In this document: piece by piece, positions 1 through 12,100 of the stretch
Numbering within the stretch: the first letter of the stretch is position 1
Layout of the letters: the number at the start of each line of letters is the position of its first letter
Source of the DNA: Siphonodentalium dalli
Lineage: Eukaryota > Mollusca > Scaphopoda > Gadilida > Siphonodentaliidae
Assembly (NCBI GenBank): GCA_032622095.1
Contig: CP136065.1
Span: 155,871,577-155,935,576, forward strand
Length of the DNA stretch: 64,000 bases
Direction: 5' to 3'
Notes under the pieces: generated by a model
The model's database searches: none
What the model was told of the DNA's origin: nothing
The model's input: only the letters and a program-made list of their open reading frames with translations
Translations under genes and position numbers: made by a program

Positions 1-894
1 AATAAATCCTAGATCAATTATCTGCGAACACTATACTTGCAATCAAATTCAACCATTGTAATGTCATTCGTAACAGACATGCATCTCGGAACCCCCAATA
101 AATTAAAAACAATACATTTATGATGCTAATACGTAGAACTGCTCATGGGACGTAAACAAGTTATAATACCAGTACATACTTTACGATGGTCATGAGTTGA
201 CCCATTATGTGAGGCAACTGGAAGTACCGAGGCCGATACCCAACATATTAAAAAAAACGTATATTGCCATGTCACTGTTCAGACGAATATAAATCAAACA
301 GACAATATGCGTGTCATAAGGTATTGGATTAATAATCTGTGGTCAGTTCTGCGCAATATGATTCCACGAACCTATAAGATCTTACAAAGCCTGACCTTTT
401 TACACAGAAAGCAAAATAAATTAATCATTTAAACGAATTGTCGCTGCCCCACTCTTGAGTCAGCTCATGACTGCACGATGATACACAAACAGTAGGGTAA
501 GTCGATATTGTTTCCATTTATGCGAGGTGTCACTAAATAAATAACATGGTATTCAAAAAATGTTCAAGGTCTCGCATAATACAGTCCTGAAGAAGAGAAC
601 GGCTTATCTGGTCAATAGTTGTTTTGTTTATGACCCGCGGTGTCAGACTTAGAAGTGCGTATGGCAACGCAGATACTATATAGTTAGAGCCTGTGTTCTA
701 CAATAAAGAGGCACTTAATGCCAACGTGGTGTCTCTGACTATGTAGAGAGCACTAGCGATACATTAATATTGAATTTTATAGGCAATAAAATGGGGAGCA
801 GCTTAAATATATCCCGCTAATAAATGTGTCCATCAGCTGATAGAAAAGTCACTTAAATCAACAGGAAACGTTTCCCATTTATTCTACCACAGGT
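1..894. other. Non-coding stretch, no gene seen
   Basis: No open frame of note on either strand. The sequence is AT-rich and shows no strong repeat, hairpin or coding-like bias. It could be intergenic or intronic. Confidence 0.5.
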
Positions 895-1120
895 TAAACC
901 ACGCGGTTTAACCCTTTTCTATACTAAATGGATTCTCCAACTCAGTCACAAAAGTATACATTTGAATGGCCTATTGTTCATCTGGAGGGGGGTTCAGGAA
1001 AAATAAGCAGACGACAGGAGTCCTATTTATAGCATGGACATGTTCAGACCTATGATCGTTTGTTGAACTTATTATCTGAACATTTCCTAAAGGATAACAA
1101 CTCAAAATAGAAACACCAGG
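895..1120. repeat. Dispersed repeat, copy 1 (partner at 12815-13050)
   Basis: This block and the one at 12815-13050 share several ordered segments: TATACTAAATGG near the start, a TCATCTRGAGG segment, and near the end TTGAACTTATTATCTGAACAT followed by TCCTAA. Spacing is similar in both, but divergence and small indels are substantial. It is an old two-copy dispersed repeat with no coding potential and no clear termini. Confidence 0.6.
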
Positions 1121-1205
1121 GACCGCAATAGAATTAAGTTTCACATTAAGATAACTTTTTGCGCTATCCCTATTGGTTCCAGGTCACATGACTATTTCTA
1201 TTCTT

Positions 1206-1505
1206 CTACATATTACTGCCACAAAATGAATCTAATATCGTAACTACCACCTCATTGAAAAGATAAATTAAATCATAGGATAATTCATATATTCCACAAA
1301 AATCACAAGAAATCCCTATTATATCATTAAAGAAGCCATTACATATTTCCTTATCTGTCACTAGTGGTGAATAGGCGCGTGCTTCCCACCAACTTGGAAT
1401 CGCACCAACAAAATGACTTTGTATTGATTTAGGCGGATTAATACTATTTCGAAAAGCCGTGTATGACACCAACACCAGACAAATAAAAATGATTGATTTG
1501 TTCAT
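1206..1505 (-). CDS. Possible small secreted protein, 99 aa, unknown family
   Basis: The open frame runs 134 codons from 1610. The better start is the internal Met at 1505, because the next residues form a signal-peptide-like segment (Lys at position 3, then IIFICLVLVSYTAF). The mature part would be about 80 residues, with tryptophans in SWWEA and several cysteines, including a CDFC pair. The frame ends in a stop after CGSNM. No family is recognised. The ORF sits alone in non-coding DNA with no paralogue in the window, and no splice or polyadenylation evidence was found. A chance ORF is a real alternative, since an AT-rich 64-kb window produces some of this length. Confidence 0.25.
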   Translation of the reverse strand: MNKSIIFICLVLVSYTAFRNSINPPKSIQSHFVGAIPSWWEARAYSPLVTDKEICNGFFNDIIGISCDFCGIYELSYDLIYLFNEVVVTILDSFCGSNM

Positions 1506-1695
1506 TAAAATTAAATTCTTGGCCAGCTTCGTTGCCCTAACGAAAATAGACACAAAAACAAAGAGGCAAATTGGGGGACTATATTTTCCGTCGCTAGCCC
1601 GAGCGCGCAATACTCTCGTATACGGCTGTGAAGCGTCTCAGCCAACGATGTATCTGTATGCATTTAAAAAAAAGAAATTCAAGAATTTTGTTTAG

Positions 1696-4680
1696 CATAA
1701 AGCTCTAGTTTTTTATGTGATATACAAGATCGTCAACTCGTTATGTTTGGATAGAAGATTTATTTGAAACTAGTTTGTTAAATTTGATTCACAACTCGTC
1801 TACTACTCGATATATTGTATGAAATTGTATACATACTTGCAGTATGTGTAATATATTTCTATCATGTTGACCTAATAATCTAGCAGTACATCTTGATATT
1901 TATCTTTCCAACGGCATATAATATAGAATACGATATATATATATATATATATAATGCAATTTGCACACCCTTGGTTCATATACATTGGCTGTCTTAGTGT
2001 AACTTCATACGACTGCGATTTTTAAACGCACGTGCAATAAAAATTGTGGCCGACAAACGCAGAATATCCTCACACGGTTGCGATTTAATGTCGCATGTGG
2101 AAAAAACTTGTGCGGCGAAGTTATCCACGTACGTGATCGAGCATGATATAGCATGTAATTAAGTTGTAACAAGTTTCCCTACACATATGAATACAATTTC
2201 AACTAATGTTTGCCAAAGCGTAATTATTTGTCTTTGTTTAGTTATTTTAAAAACTGGATTTTGGATATCACCAACACCACGCCGGTGTGACGCGACGGCA
2301 TACAGGCTATACTGTATACCTTGATTAGTTCAGTCATCTGCGAAAGCGGTATAGTGTTGTATTGTTGATCTATTCTTTATTGACAAGTTTTGTCATGTCT
2401 GCAAATGTCCGGACAGCTCGTCATGGAACTCCAACATTGTATAGAAGGTATGCACAAATCAATCAACAAGTCTTCCTTTATCCGTCGTCATTCTTGACGA
2501 CCTTGAGCGGTGTGGCAGGTTCCTCCAATTATCCGCCATTTTGACTTTGAGTTCACATGATCACCGTCAGACCTCGCGACATCTCCAAGGAGACGAGCCG
2601 ATTTTCGCAGCTGAAATCGAACATATTTGATACCCACGATCTTGACGTGTGAATGACGTGAGCTTCCGCAGTACTGCTACCCACGTAAACGCAGTCGTGT
2701 GAAGTTACAATTAGAGTCTATTCCCGTCTGGGTGTAGTCGCGGCAATTTTGAGGACCGATTGGTCATCTCCTGTTTAAACCTCAAGAGGATAAATCTATA
2801 TTAACGGTCAAGTTAAACCAGAGTCTTAAATCATACCACAGTGACCCAAATGACAAAACACAAGCCAACACAATGGCTCTGCAGAACTCGGCCTCAATAT
2901 ACGTGAATTGAACAGTTCGTGTACGCTTGTCGTCGCCTAGCTGAACTCAATTGTGCAAGACAAAATCCACACCGACACCCATGCATGATAGACACACCCT
3001 CGGTTGGGAAAGGACTGAGACGCCATCTCAGGTCTGGTTAAACTATACCGAGTTATGAAACTTCTGTTGGACCGTCGATGTACATGTATATATGGTTTAG
3101 TGTGTTGTTTTATTGTTATAACATGATCGATAAATATATGTTCCATATCTTAATTATCATAGTTTCCACTGTCGATATAGAACGCAACGATTCGCTTTTT
3201 AGCATATATACAATTACGATAGGTCAGCTCGACGAAAAAGAGACAACACAGCTATACACCGAGGCGAAACAGAAGTTGACGAATCCGTCACCAATATAGC
3301 CCATCGGTCCGTCTCGAGTTTAAACTATGGTTTAGCTGTCAACTTGCCTTTTAACCCTTCCATGCCGTGACTGGAGCGTCCTGAATGCTGCGAAAACCCT
3401 GTGCCAATGCATTCTCTGATATATGCGAGTCGCCCAAATGGAATGCATTGGCCTAACAATATTTACCTTCGTCTTGTAAGACAGTGCATTATCTTATATA
3501 TGCGAGGCTCCCTATGGGCACTGGGACATGGTATTTAATGTTGCACCAGCGCAGCTCCAGTCATGAAACGGTTAAATCGATGGGTTTCATTGGACCGGAT
3601 ATAAAGTGCAGACGACGAACCGGACCATTCTCATTCTATTCACGGAACGCTAACCGGGCATCTCGCACACCAGCGCGATCAAACTTGATGAATGCGATAC
3701 ACCGCTATATCAGGAGTGTCACTTCCCCCTTTTGGTACCCGCGACTATGGCCATTTCCATCCGGTAAGCGGGATTCATACCCCGCTGTTATTCGGTACCC
3801 ATACCCCGTCTTAAATGATATTCAAATAAAAGAGCCAGGACGCAACTGAGATGACTTCTATAGCCCGTTGTTATCCTTGTTCGGGTCTCGTTCTGTGAAG
3901 CGGGATTTGTTTGCCAGTGAAGTGATGCAAATAGCTGGTATTGAATGTGCTGGTCACCATCCAGGTAAAGGCTTGCTCAGCTACGATCACCGCTGGCCAC
4001 TGCCATCTATATACAGATGTCTGAACAAATATCAGGGTACTACCTGTGTCTGGAACACCAATGGACTCTCATCCCAAAATGAATATACGTCACATTAGCT
4101 CGATGGCATAATGCACTATTATCAACATTATACCATCCATTATACCTCAATTTGAACTAATTAGAGCTATTATACCCCATTAGCTGGCCATTAACGTACC
4201 ACCAAATATAATCAATTTTTACACCATGCTCCGTAATGTGTTATTTTTCCATTGCGGTAAATGCATTATTTAGATGTGACTGCACAAATTATATTTCGCA
4301 CTCTCATTTCCTCACGTTAATTTTCAGTCACCTTTTCAAACAATAAAGGAAATTCAAATGGCAGATATGTTTTAATCTATCAGATCAACGTTTCTGGAAT
4401 TCCGATGAAAATCCAATTTCTAGGAATACGTAGGCAGATATCCCAAGGTGACGCAACATTATTCAAATTAACTTAGTTTGATTGACAGGGAAATAATCTT
4501 ATCCATCTCACAAACCTTCCACTGGTGATATCTGACCGTATTCTGACGCGACAGCTTGTTCCCCACTAATACTACTGAATAATACACAAAACAACAGGCA
4601 CAAGTTTAGGGTTGTCCAATTATAAATAACCTAGACATCGCGGTTTTAACTTTAATTATACACCTTAACCCTTTGAACCC
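1696..4680. other. Non-coding stretch, no gene seen
   Basis: About 3 kb without a recognisable gene. A pure (AT)n run lies near 1936-1955. The 121-codon frame at 3484-3849 and the 76-codon frame at 3868-4098 have no recognisable motif. The pyrimidine-rich patch at 3720-3810 carries two similar segments of the kind GGTACCCR..ATACCCCGY. Confidence 0.4.
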
Positions 4681-4689
4681 TGGCTCCCC

Positions 4690-5110
4690 GCAACGATCGA
4701 CACACTGACCCAGTGGTATTTTTTATATTGTGGCCAGTGTTTAGATGAATGGTGTTTTTTTATGTTCAAGTGGAGTCACATTTCTGAAACTTTAGATGTA
4801 TGTTCCCCATGGATTATTTTACGATCTGGTTACATTGGCACGTGGTCACTCCCTGGTGACGGTTGCTAGGCATCTACCCGTATTGAAAGTAAAATACAAT
4901 TATAGCTTTTACGGACGTAATTCAGCCCAAGGAAATTGCGTTTTTGATGCAGTCAACACCCTATTGTGAAATTTGAGATATATCTGGCCAGAAGTCTGAT
5001 CCTAACTTGTATTTAATGGTAGCAACGGTTGCTAAGCAATTACCCCAAATGATCGAATGACACCACTGCCCTGTGAATCCAAAGGACATATCCGTACGTC
5101 CCGCCCACCT
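4690..5110. repeat. Dispersed repeat, copy 1 (partner at 6640-7120)
   Basis: The order of matching words is the same here and in the 6.6-7.1 kb block: TATGTTCCCATGG, TCACTCCCTGGT with ACGGT, AATTATAGCTT, ATGCAGTCAA with ACCCTATTGTGAAA, TTGCTAAGCA, and TGATCGAAYGACACCACT with CCCTGTG. The two blocks lie about 1.95 kb apart in direct orientation and are strongly diverged. They have no recognised termini or coding capacity. The SWIM-gene remnant lies between the copies. Confidence 0.65.
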
Positions 5111-5178
5111 GTATCTGCATGGTTACTATTACTACACACCACAAGCCATCTCAATTTCGCTACATCGTCAGTGCTGAA

Positions 5179-5352
5179 ATGGCTTCCGATGAGAACGGAT
5201 CTTGTGTTTCAAGTTCGCTTTTAAATGTTCCAGACGATATCAATGTTTGTTATTTACCCGACATTGATAAGTTATCAAAAAGGGCACAAGAAAAGGGGCT
5301 TAATTATTATACCCAGGGATATATTCATGACATTAGAACGAGAACTATACAT
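5179..5352 (+). pseudogene. First exon of a SWIM zinc-finger gene (remnant)
   Basis: The frame starting at the ATG at 5179 (G at -3 and G at +4, a fair Kozak context) reads as normal soluble protein: MASDENGS, then PDDINVCYLPDID, ending in a YYTQGYIHDI motif. I recall YFxxGYVHDI as the segment just upstream of the SWIM finger in mollusc and cnidarian proteins that often also carry a YqaJ-type nuclease domain; that is memory, not a search. A possible splice donor (AT/GTAATA) follows at 5353. An upstream in-frame Met at 5119 is possible but less convincing. The partner exon lies at 5743. The middle of the SWIM motif was not found, so the locus looks incomplete. Confidence 0.5.
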
Positions 5353-5742
5353 GTAATATTATTTCTAATCAGTCACACGCCATCTAGTTTCACTTGACAA
5401 AATCATGTTAGTCGTTGCCATGTTTGTTTTGTTGTTTTTTCTAAATAAAATGGATAATATTCGTGTTAAATTGGTGCTCCCAGTATTTTCGAATGATTTG
5501 GTTTGTCCAGGGTCCCATATATGTACGCTACATGTGTAAATGTAGTCAATGCACAACGCAATAGACAAATTTAACATGCATTGATGATTTTTTGAATAAT
5601 ATTAGTGCACGTGCAAGTATTTCCGAAAAGTATAGAATTAATACTCACATGAACATGTCCTCCGATTATCGGTAAAATTTATGCTTATTTATTTTGTTAT
5701 TACAGAATGTTACAGTGGATATCTCTGTCTCTTTTATTTTAG

Positions 5743-5949
5743 GTTAGTTGGAATGTGCTCTCATGTTATTGGATTGATAAAACACTTCAGGGTTTGAAGT
5801 TACACAACATTCCATCTGCTCCCGAACATCTTAGTTGCACAAGTGTTCCTCAACAATGGCATGTCCCACGACAAACGAAAATACAACCGGTTTATTCAAG
5901 TATCATTAATGACCCATTTGTTGTCATTGTTCAATTTTATTACCAGTGA
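5743..5949 (+). pseudogene. SWIM zinc-finger exon, frameshifted (remnant)
   Basis: A polypyrimidine tract ending TTTTATTTTAG at 5742 makes a good splice acceptor. The next frame reads MCSHVIGLIK, the CxH half of a SWIM (CxCxnCxH) finger followed by the usual hydrophobic helix. The reading frame then slips by one base into TLQGLKLHN and SCTSVPQQWHVPR, the stretch that follows the finger in this family. The first Cys pair is missing. Together with the exon at 5179 this marks a decayed gene. The slip could also be an assembly error, but the missing CxC part argues for real decay. Confidence 0.55.
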
Positions 5950-6010
5950 TTAGTATTTACGCAAGCACACAGTGAAATTAATAGTATCATACTTCCTGTC
6001 ATCACCTTTA

Positions 6011-6600
6011 TCATACCGACAACGCATTGTGAAACAACATACCACATTCAGTATAGGAAGTGTGAACATTTAAGGGGCTGTTGTTATTTAGTAATCGAGC
6101 CCCTAGCTGAGGTGTTACGGTTTGTTTTGCTAACTTCCCACCCCCCCTATGGCAAGTTATAACATTATCGCAAGGTGATAAAATGTTTTTATAAAGTAAC
6201 ACAACATACATATTACTCATGGACACATCTGTTCAACAAATTAAATACTAAATGAGCTTCTATTTATTTACAGAATTTCAAAAGTGTTGTGTCAGGAGAT
6301 TGAAAAATTTAAACAACTCGACGATACCCCGTTGATTATATGCTGTCTTTAGTAAGTCCTGGCTGGTTTATGAAACCGAACTAAAAACACTCGTTCGTCA
6401 ACCGGACATGTTCCCCATGCACATTTCAACACCATTGTAGCTTTTTAAGACATATTTTGCTCCCGTGTTCGTAATTGCCCTGTAGCTTACTATGGTATCT
6501 AGGCAGCCGCTTGTGGTGCGATTCATATCACTATGCAGGCGTGTGTCACTTCCGGTTTTGAGCTATCGGCTCATTGGCTATAATTGAAATTGGGGCGGTC
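6011..6600. other. Non-coding stretch
   Basis: No gene is recognised. The sequence is AT-rich with a short C-run near 6140 and no repeat partner that I could see. Confidence 0.35.
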
Positions 6601-6639
6601 CATACGGATAGGTCCATTGTATTATGCTCCAATTTAGAC

Positions 6640-7120
6640 ATTCTTGGCATACACATGCTGATGGTTATGTTCAAATGGTGCTACAGGTCTGAAATTTGAC
6701 AGGTATGTTCCCATGGGCCACTGTGTATTTTTTTTAGAACGGTATACTTTTGCCACACGATCACTCCCTGGTAACGGTTTCTAACCAACTACCCGTAACT
6801 GAAAGTATAATGCAATTATAGCTTATAGCGTCGTATAATTCCGCGCTAAGAAACGGCATGTTATATGCAGTCAATACCCTATTGTGAAACTGGAGATATA
6901 TCAGGTCAGAAGATTGAACCTATATGCAGTTTGTATTTAACGGTATCAATGGTTGCTAAGCATATAGCCCAATTGATCGAACGACACCACTTCCCTGTGC
7001 ATTCAATGGCATTACGTCCCGTTTTAGACATCACCTATACAGGGCACGGTGATGGTCATGTTCAAATGGTGCCACGAGTCTTAAACTTTACATACTTGCT
7101 CAATAATGCACGATTTGACC
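6640..7120. repeat. Dispersed repeat, copy 2 (partner at 4690-5110)
   Basis: This is a diverged direct copy of the 4.7-5.1 kb block. It also carries an internal repeat about 386 bp apart: TTCAAATGGTGCTACAGGTC at 6673 and TTCAAATGGTGCCACGAGTC at 7059. The family therefore probably had a tandem structure with a period near 390 bp. The 94-codon frame at 6865-7149 lies wholly in this repeat and is not considered a gene. Confidence 0.6.
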
Positions 7121-7149
7121 ACGTGTTTGTAATGTGCACGCGCAAGTAG

Positions 7150-8590
7150 ATCGGACTAGATGGTATTGTGACCATGCAACCCATTTCCACAGTACTACTC
7201 TGGTGCAATGTCAAAACGTGCAGCTGTATAACGCAAATTTATGTACTATGGAGATCCTTGATGTGATTGTATCATTTCACAAAAATCCATACATTTATCA
7301 TTTTATCCTATGCGCATGCGCGAAACAAATCGACTCAAATAAGAAACTGCGTGCACCTTCCTCACATATGACAGAACACTGATTATATATGCAATACTAA
7401 TTTAAACCAAAAAGAGTGATCGAAATGGAGTCTTTCTACAATTCTGCGAACCGCGCAACAATGTACGTAGAGCATTACCCGAATCGCTTCAAATAATGTA
7501 CGTTTGTTGAATTCTGCGCTGTGCGCATGTTTTTCTACTCAAACTAGTCGGCAACAAACTCATACACATGCACCCATGGCACTGCTGAAGCTCCTTGTGA
7601 TCATTTACATAGATATAAGTGGATATACCAACGGTTATAACATGTAAACACATGTTACATAGGTTTATGATGTCACTGAATGCTGCTGGCCGCTTTTGCG
7701 GCCAGTCGGGTGTATGAACGTTTTCTGGCTGGCCGCTTTCACTACATAAAAAAGCTAAAATGTACCTTAACCACCACCCCACGAGATGAACCACCTCGAT
7801 ATAAGTGAAACGATGTTATACATAGGAATTATCATCTTTGTGAGTAAGTTGTATTTTTTGTTCGTTTGTGTAAAACAGTTATGTGGTGAGAGAGACCATT
7901 TGTAAGTTTTAAACCTTGTGTCTCAATCGTGTTGCTTTTTTATACTATAAAATTTACACTAATACTACGTTTACACGCGCAAATTTGCCTGGACTGTTTC
8001 GCAGGCATTTCGATACAGAAGGCTATATAGCGTGGCAGAAAAACGAAAGGAACACATTATCATAAAATGCATCTGTTCCACATCTAACTATGTTAAAACC
8101 ATGTAGTTCATCATGTAGCGATGCTACCGAGATTTCCATGTGAAATTGTGAATAGCATGCAATTATCTCGCAAGAATCCATCATTTTTATATAAATTTTC
8201 TAACTTAAATGTGGGGGTAATCTTACTCTCATTTTGGTTTACCACTATACCAATTTCTATTCAATTCCGCTTACACAGACGAAACAGTTCTAAGTCAAAC
8301 AATGAAAATAACGCTGTAGAACTTCCAGAGTGTTCTTAAAATGATACGCTTTTATACCTATACTATCTCATGGACTACTATACTAGCTCATCGCTTTATG
8401 TCAGATACTCTTTACGGTGCTGAAGGTGATTCCATTGTGACGTGGATATCAAATAATATTATTTGTTCATGATGGTGCAAAACCTGTTTCGGAAATATTG
8501 GCCAATTTAGTGCCAAATCGGATAGGCATCTTTCATATTTTTCGCTCCAGTTTGCATGCTGCCTTTCTTATTGCACATCCAATGGCTTAT
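7150..8590. other. Non-coding stretch, no gene seen
   Basis: No gene is recognised. A small GC-rich inverted repeat (CTGGCCGC, loop, GCGGCCAG) lies at 7685-7706, with a related TGGCTGGCCGC at 7726-7736. The 101-codon minus frame at 7489-7794 overlaps it and has no recognisable motif. Confidence 0.35.
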
Positions 8591-8594
8591 TTGT

Positions 8595-9250
8595 GCGAAA
8601 TACAGAAGAATTCAAAACGTTCAATAAAAATGTGTGTATTGTTCTTGAACAACACAAACCGATTACGTCAACAACATCATTGGCAACGTCAACTTTAACA
8701 TGAAATTTCTTACATTAAGAACACGTTTGTTCAATTAAATAAAACAATATCAACCTAAATGTTAGTATATTACAATCAACAATCTTCAGAGTGTGCAATA
8801 CAATAGAACAACACAACTTTTGAACATGTTACCGTTATTGCACTCGTTGGTCGTCATCGCGTCACAACAAACTCATACAATAACGTTATTTTTGGCAAAC
8901 TACAGAAGCATTCAAAACATTCAATAAAAATTTGTGTATTGTTCTTGAACAATACAACCCGATTACCTCAACACCGCCATTGGCCACGTCAACTTAAAAA
9001 AAAAATGTCTTCACTAAATTGTGGGGTTTAGCCTACATTAACCACACCTTTGTTCAATGAAATAAAGCAATATCAACACAATTGTTTGTATATTACAATA
9101 TACAATCCTCAGGGTGTGCAGTAAACATAGAACACAGATTTGTGTACATGTTAACGTTATTGCACTTGTTTGTCGTCCCGCAAGGTAAAAATCGAACATC
9201 CGGTTCTCGTTTTACCATCGCGTCACAACAAACTCGTGCAATAAAATTAA
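8595..9250. repeat. Two tandem copies of a ~300-350-bp unit
   Basis: Copy 1 (about 8595-8892) and copy 2 (about 8893-9245) share, in order, GCAAACTACAGAAG-like starts, AAAACRTTCAATAAAAATKTG, TGTATTGTTCTTGAACAA, CCGATTAC, TTTGTTCAATKAAATAAARCA, TATATTACAAT, GAACATGTTA/GTACATGTTA, and CATCGCGTCACAACAAACTC. Copy 2 contains an extra segment near 9180-9215 holding a small inverted repeat (GGTAAAA, ACGTT-like spacer, TTTTACC). No coding capacity is visible. Confidence 0.75.
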
Positions 9251-9829
9251 CCAGTTCACACACTTGTATCGTTCTATCTATGCATGAGACGACGCCGACG
9301 AACACTTAAAACTCCCACCACCATCGTTGGCGAATAAAGTGAAACAGAGTGTATGGTTCAAGGTAATATTGAAATGTCGCACAATAAAGAAAACTCTTCG
9401 ACCAAAACTATGAGCATCAAGGAAATCCATCGTGCACTTTGTGTACCATTGAAATCACAATGAAACTGAAAAGCTCAATTCTGTGTACCCATTGTGCTTC
9501 CCGGCGACCATACATACAATTCCATTACAATCTAATGAATTAACATCGATTTGCAAATAGACCTCTATCCAATATATCGCCATTTGGTACCATGCATATA
9601 TATACTTCCATAATACACACAATGCGTTTGTATAACGTGCTATTCCTCCCCAGTGCAGGGACGTACGTAGATTGTCCCCGTTGGGTGTCCAACTTTCCCT
9701 ACTACACTAACTTGAATCAGACTCAATTTCCCAAGTGCAAGAAACTCCATTTTCACCCCTTGGACCACCTTGGATTAGAAGTTTTCAACCGGTACCTCGA
9801 ACTGTCAAGGTCCAACCTGACACCACCTA

Positions 9830-10040
9830 TTGCTGGCGACTTTCCAGCTGACCTCCATTTCAGTCCTAAAGTTTGAAACACCAGATTTCACACTAAATAT
9901 TGGTTGGACAATCCGACTATCAGAACAATTTGAACTAAGTTTTGGTCTGAAATTCCCATCTAATGTTTTGTCAGGTATGAAATTTCCCACTGATGTTGAA
10001 AATTTGGACCAAAATAGAGGTAATCACCTCCCTTTGTAGC
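9830..10040 (+). repeat. Repeat fragment shared with the 1.86-kb tandem unit
   Basis: The segment around 9905-9990 (TGGACAATC, then TAATGTTTTGTCAGGTATGA) matches 48263-48322 and 50117-50175, where the 1.86-kb units carry TAATGTTTTATCAGGGATGA in the same order. The match is short and diverged but ordered, so it probably marks one dispersed element family. No protein is recognised. Confidence 0.45.
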
Positions 10041-10334
10041 CACGTATCTACTCGACATAGATTAAGATTTTAACGGCTAAAGTGCACGAAATAGGAATAA
10101 CTTTATTTGCCTGACCTGAGATAAAGCAGAGACAAAAACTCAACAATACACAAAACAAGAGGTACGCTGTCGCGTGGCATTTGCCCCCGACGGTAGCAAT
10201 TCGGATTAAGCATAGACGAAACTGCGGATATCTGAGGAGGTCTATATGACCATTCCAAAAGAAGTTCGTACTAGAAATTCCGGAAACCCAAAAACAAGCG
10301 ATATGGAAACCCAAAAACAATCGAAAATTCAAAT

Positions 10335-10910
10335 TTTCTAAGTTGAAAAAAGGGCCATAACTCTGGCAAAAATCATCAGATCATACCCAAATTCGCACTT
10401 GACATGTATTTTCATATAACTGATCCTGATCCACACAAATACGGGATTTGCAATCGTACCACCACAGCTCACGCTATCGTCTGGAAACCAAAAAAAAACA
10501 AGAAAACATTGAATTTTCTAAGTAAAAAAGCGGTCATAACTCTGGTGAAAATGGGAGGACGAAACCCGCGCTATGCATGTAGCTGTTACCCCATGCTGCT
10601 CTATCACCATACCAAATATCAGCTAAATCTGCCTAGCGGTTGCTGAACAATAATGCAAAATGTTTGTACGGACGGACAAAATTGAATTTTCTAAGTAAAA
10701 AAAGGGCCATAACTCTGGTGAAAATGGGTGGATGAAACCCGCGCTGTGCATGTAGCTGTTCCCCCATGCTGCGCTATCACCATACCAAATAACAGCTAAA
10801 TCTGCCAAGCAGTTGCTGAACAATAATGCAAAATGTTTGTACGGACGTACGGACGGACGGACGGACGGAGACGTCGACTATATACCCGCCGACTTTTCAA
10901 GTCGGGGGCA
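10335..10910 (+). repeat. Three tandem units of a ~175-bp satellite-like repeat
   Basis: The phrase GGGCCATAACTCTGG (or close variant) recurs at 10352, 10532 and 10704, a period of about 179 and 172 bp, each preceded by GAATTTTCTAAGT plus an A-run. The last two units also share CCCGCGCTRTGCATGTAGCTG and ACCATACCAAATA. The array ends in a GGAC/GGACG microsatellite (10844-10867) and a CCCGCCGACTTTTCAAGTCGGGGG inverted repeat. Similar GGCCATAACTC repeats are, from memory, common in mollusc genomes. Confidence 0.75.
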
Positions 10911-10959
10911 TAACAATTAAGCATATAAAATCTGAAGTAACTCATCCGTTAAATAACCA

Positions 10960-12100
10960 GCCATCCACAATTCAAACCATGTCCCCTCAGCTGAGATCAA
11001 ATTGGAATTAGAACTCTAAAATACTCACTTAGGTATAAACTAATTGACAGCCAGCGAACAGAAATTCCTTGTCTGTTGAGCGTCAGTTCCACGTTAACAG
11101 AACACATAGCGTCAGCCGCTTGTAAGCCGGAGATTGACCGTCAGGCAACAGGGATATCCCACGATGTTAAGCGCTCACCAGTCACCACCTACACCGCGTT
11201 CAACAGACATTACAACAGCCAGAAATCTAACGAGCTATATTTCAGCCCTTTACATGATTACCATGATCACTATAATCTAAATATGTTTACTGTTTATCGC
11301 TATATGAACTTAATGAGGCTGGTTTATATCTCCGAAACTGAGGTGTACAATTTAAGAACAAAATACAATCCTGTGTACCTTCTCCGCTTTCTGTGAAACC
11401 CGGTATCTTCTCTGAGTTTCCCTATCGCTCATATAAACGTGACGTTAGACAACCCACTTGATCGGTAAAATAATCAACGATATAGAAGGTTTTGTGTCAG
11501 CGGACTTGATATAAGTATTATCTAAACAATTAAGTCAGAATATTTAGTGATGATTCTGACGATAATGACAAGAAGGAAGATAGGACAAACTTTGAAAAAA
11601 AGAAAGAAAAGAAAAAACAAATTTTTAAATGGTACACTAAAATGAAATATGATGACGCATGAATTAAGCAAAGAAGATAATTAATAAGACCGCTACACAT
11701 TGTACAGCTAATCAGAAATTGGAACCCAATTAACGGCTAGGCATTTCATAAAAAACATAATGCAATCCATCCAATAAAACTATCAAACTCAAATCTAGTC
11801 GTTTCAACTAAGACAAAGTTGAAAATATAACTGTAAAATAATAACCCTGTATAAAACAAGAACGACGGACTAAGATGTATCTCAAATAAATACAACGCAT
11901 CCATAATCAACAACAATTCAGTTCATCTTCTCTCGGCTGGGATAACATTTGTAGCGGAAATTTATAATACTCACCTATGTACAAAACAAGGACAGCCAAC
12001 GCACAGGTACTCCTAACAGCAGAGCGTGAGTTCAAGTCCACAGAGCGGATAGCGTCAGCCACTTGTCAGTGGGAGATTGACCATTAGTATCTCAGAGAAC
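10960..12100. repeat. Diverged pair of ~200-bp repeats about 0.95 kb apart
   Basis: The blocks at about 10980-11150 and 11935-12085 share, in order, GCTGRGATMA, AATACTCACYTADGTA, GACAGCCARCGMACAG, and ATAGCGTCAGCCRCTTG with GGGAGATTGACC. The AATACTCAC word reads as a possible splice donor (G/GTGAGTATT) on the minus strand in copy 2, but the flanking frame is broken, so no exon is called. The DNA between the copies is AT-rich and featureless. Confidence 0.5.

Noticed and set aside
3484-3849. 121-codon plus frame, one of the longer ones
   Set aside because: Composition is Arg/Ser/Pro-rich without any motif, start context is poor, and no splice or repeat evidence supports it.
6865-7149. 94-codon plus frame
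   Set aside because: It lies wholly in a diverged dispersed repeat whose other copy (4690-5110) has no matching open frame.
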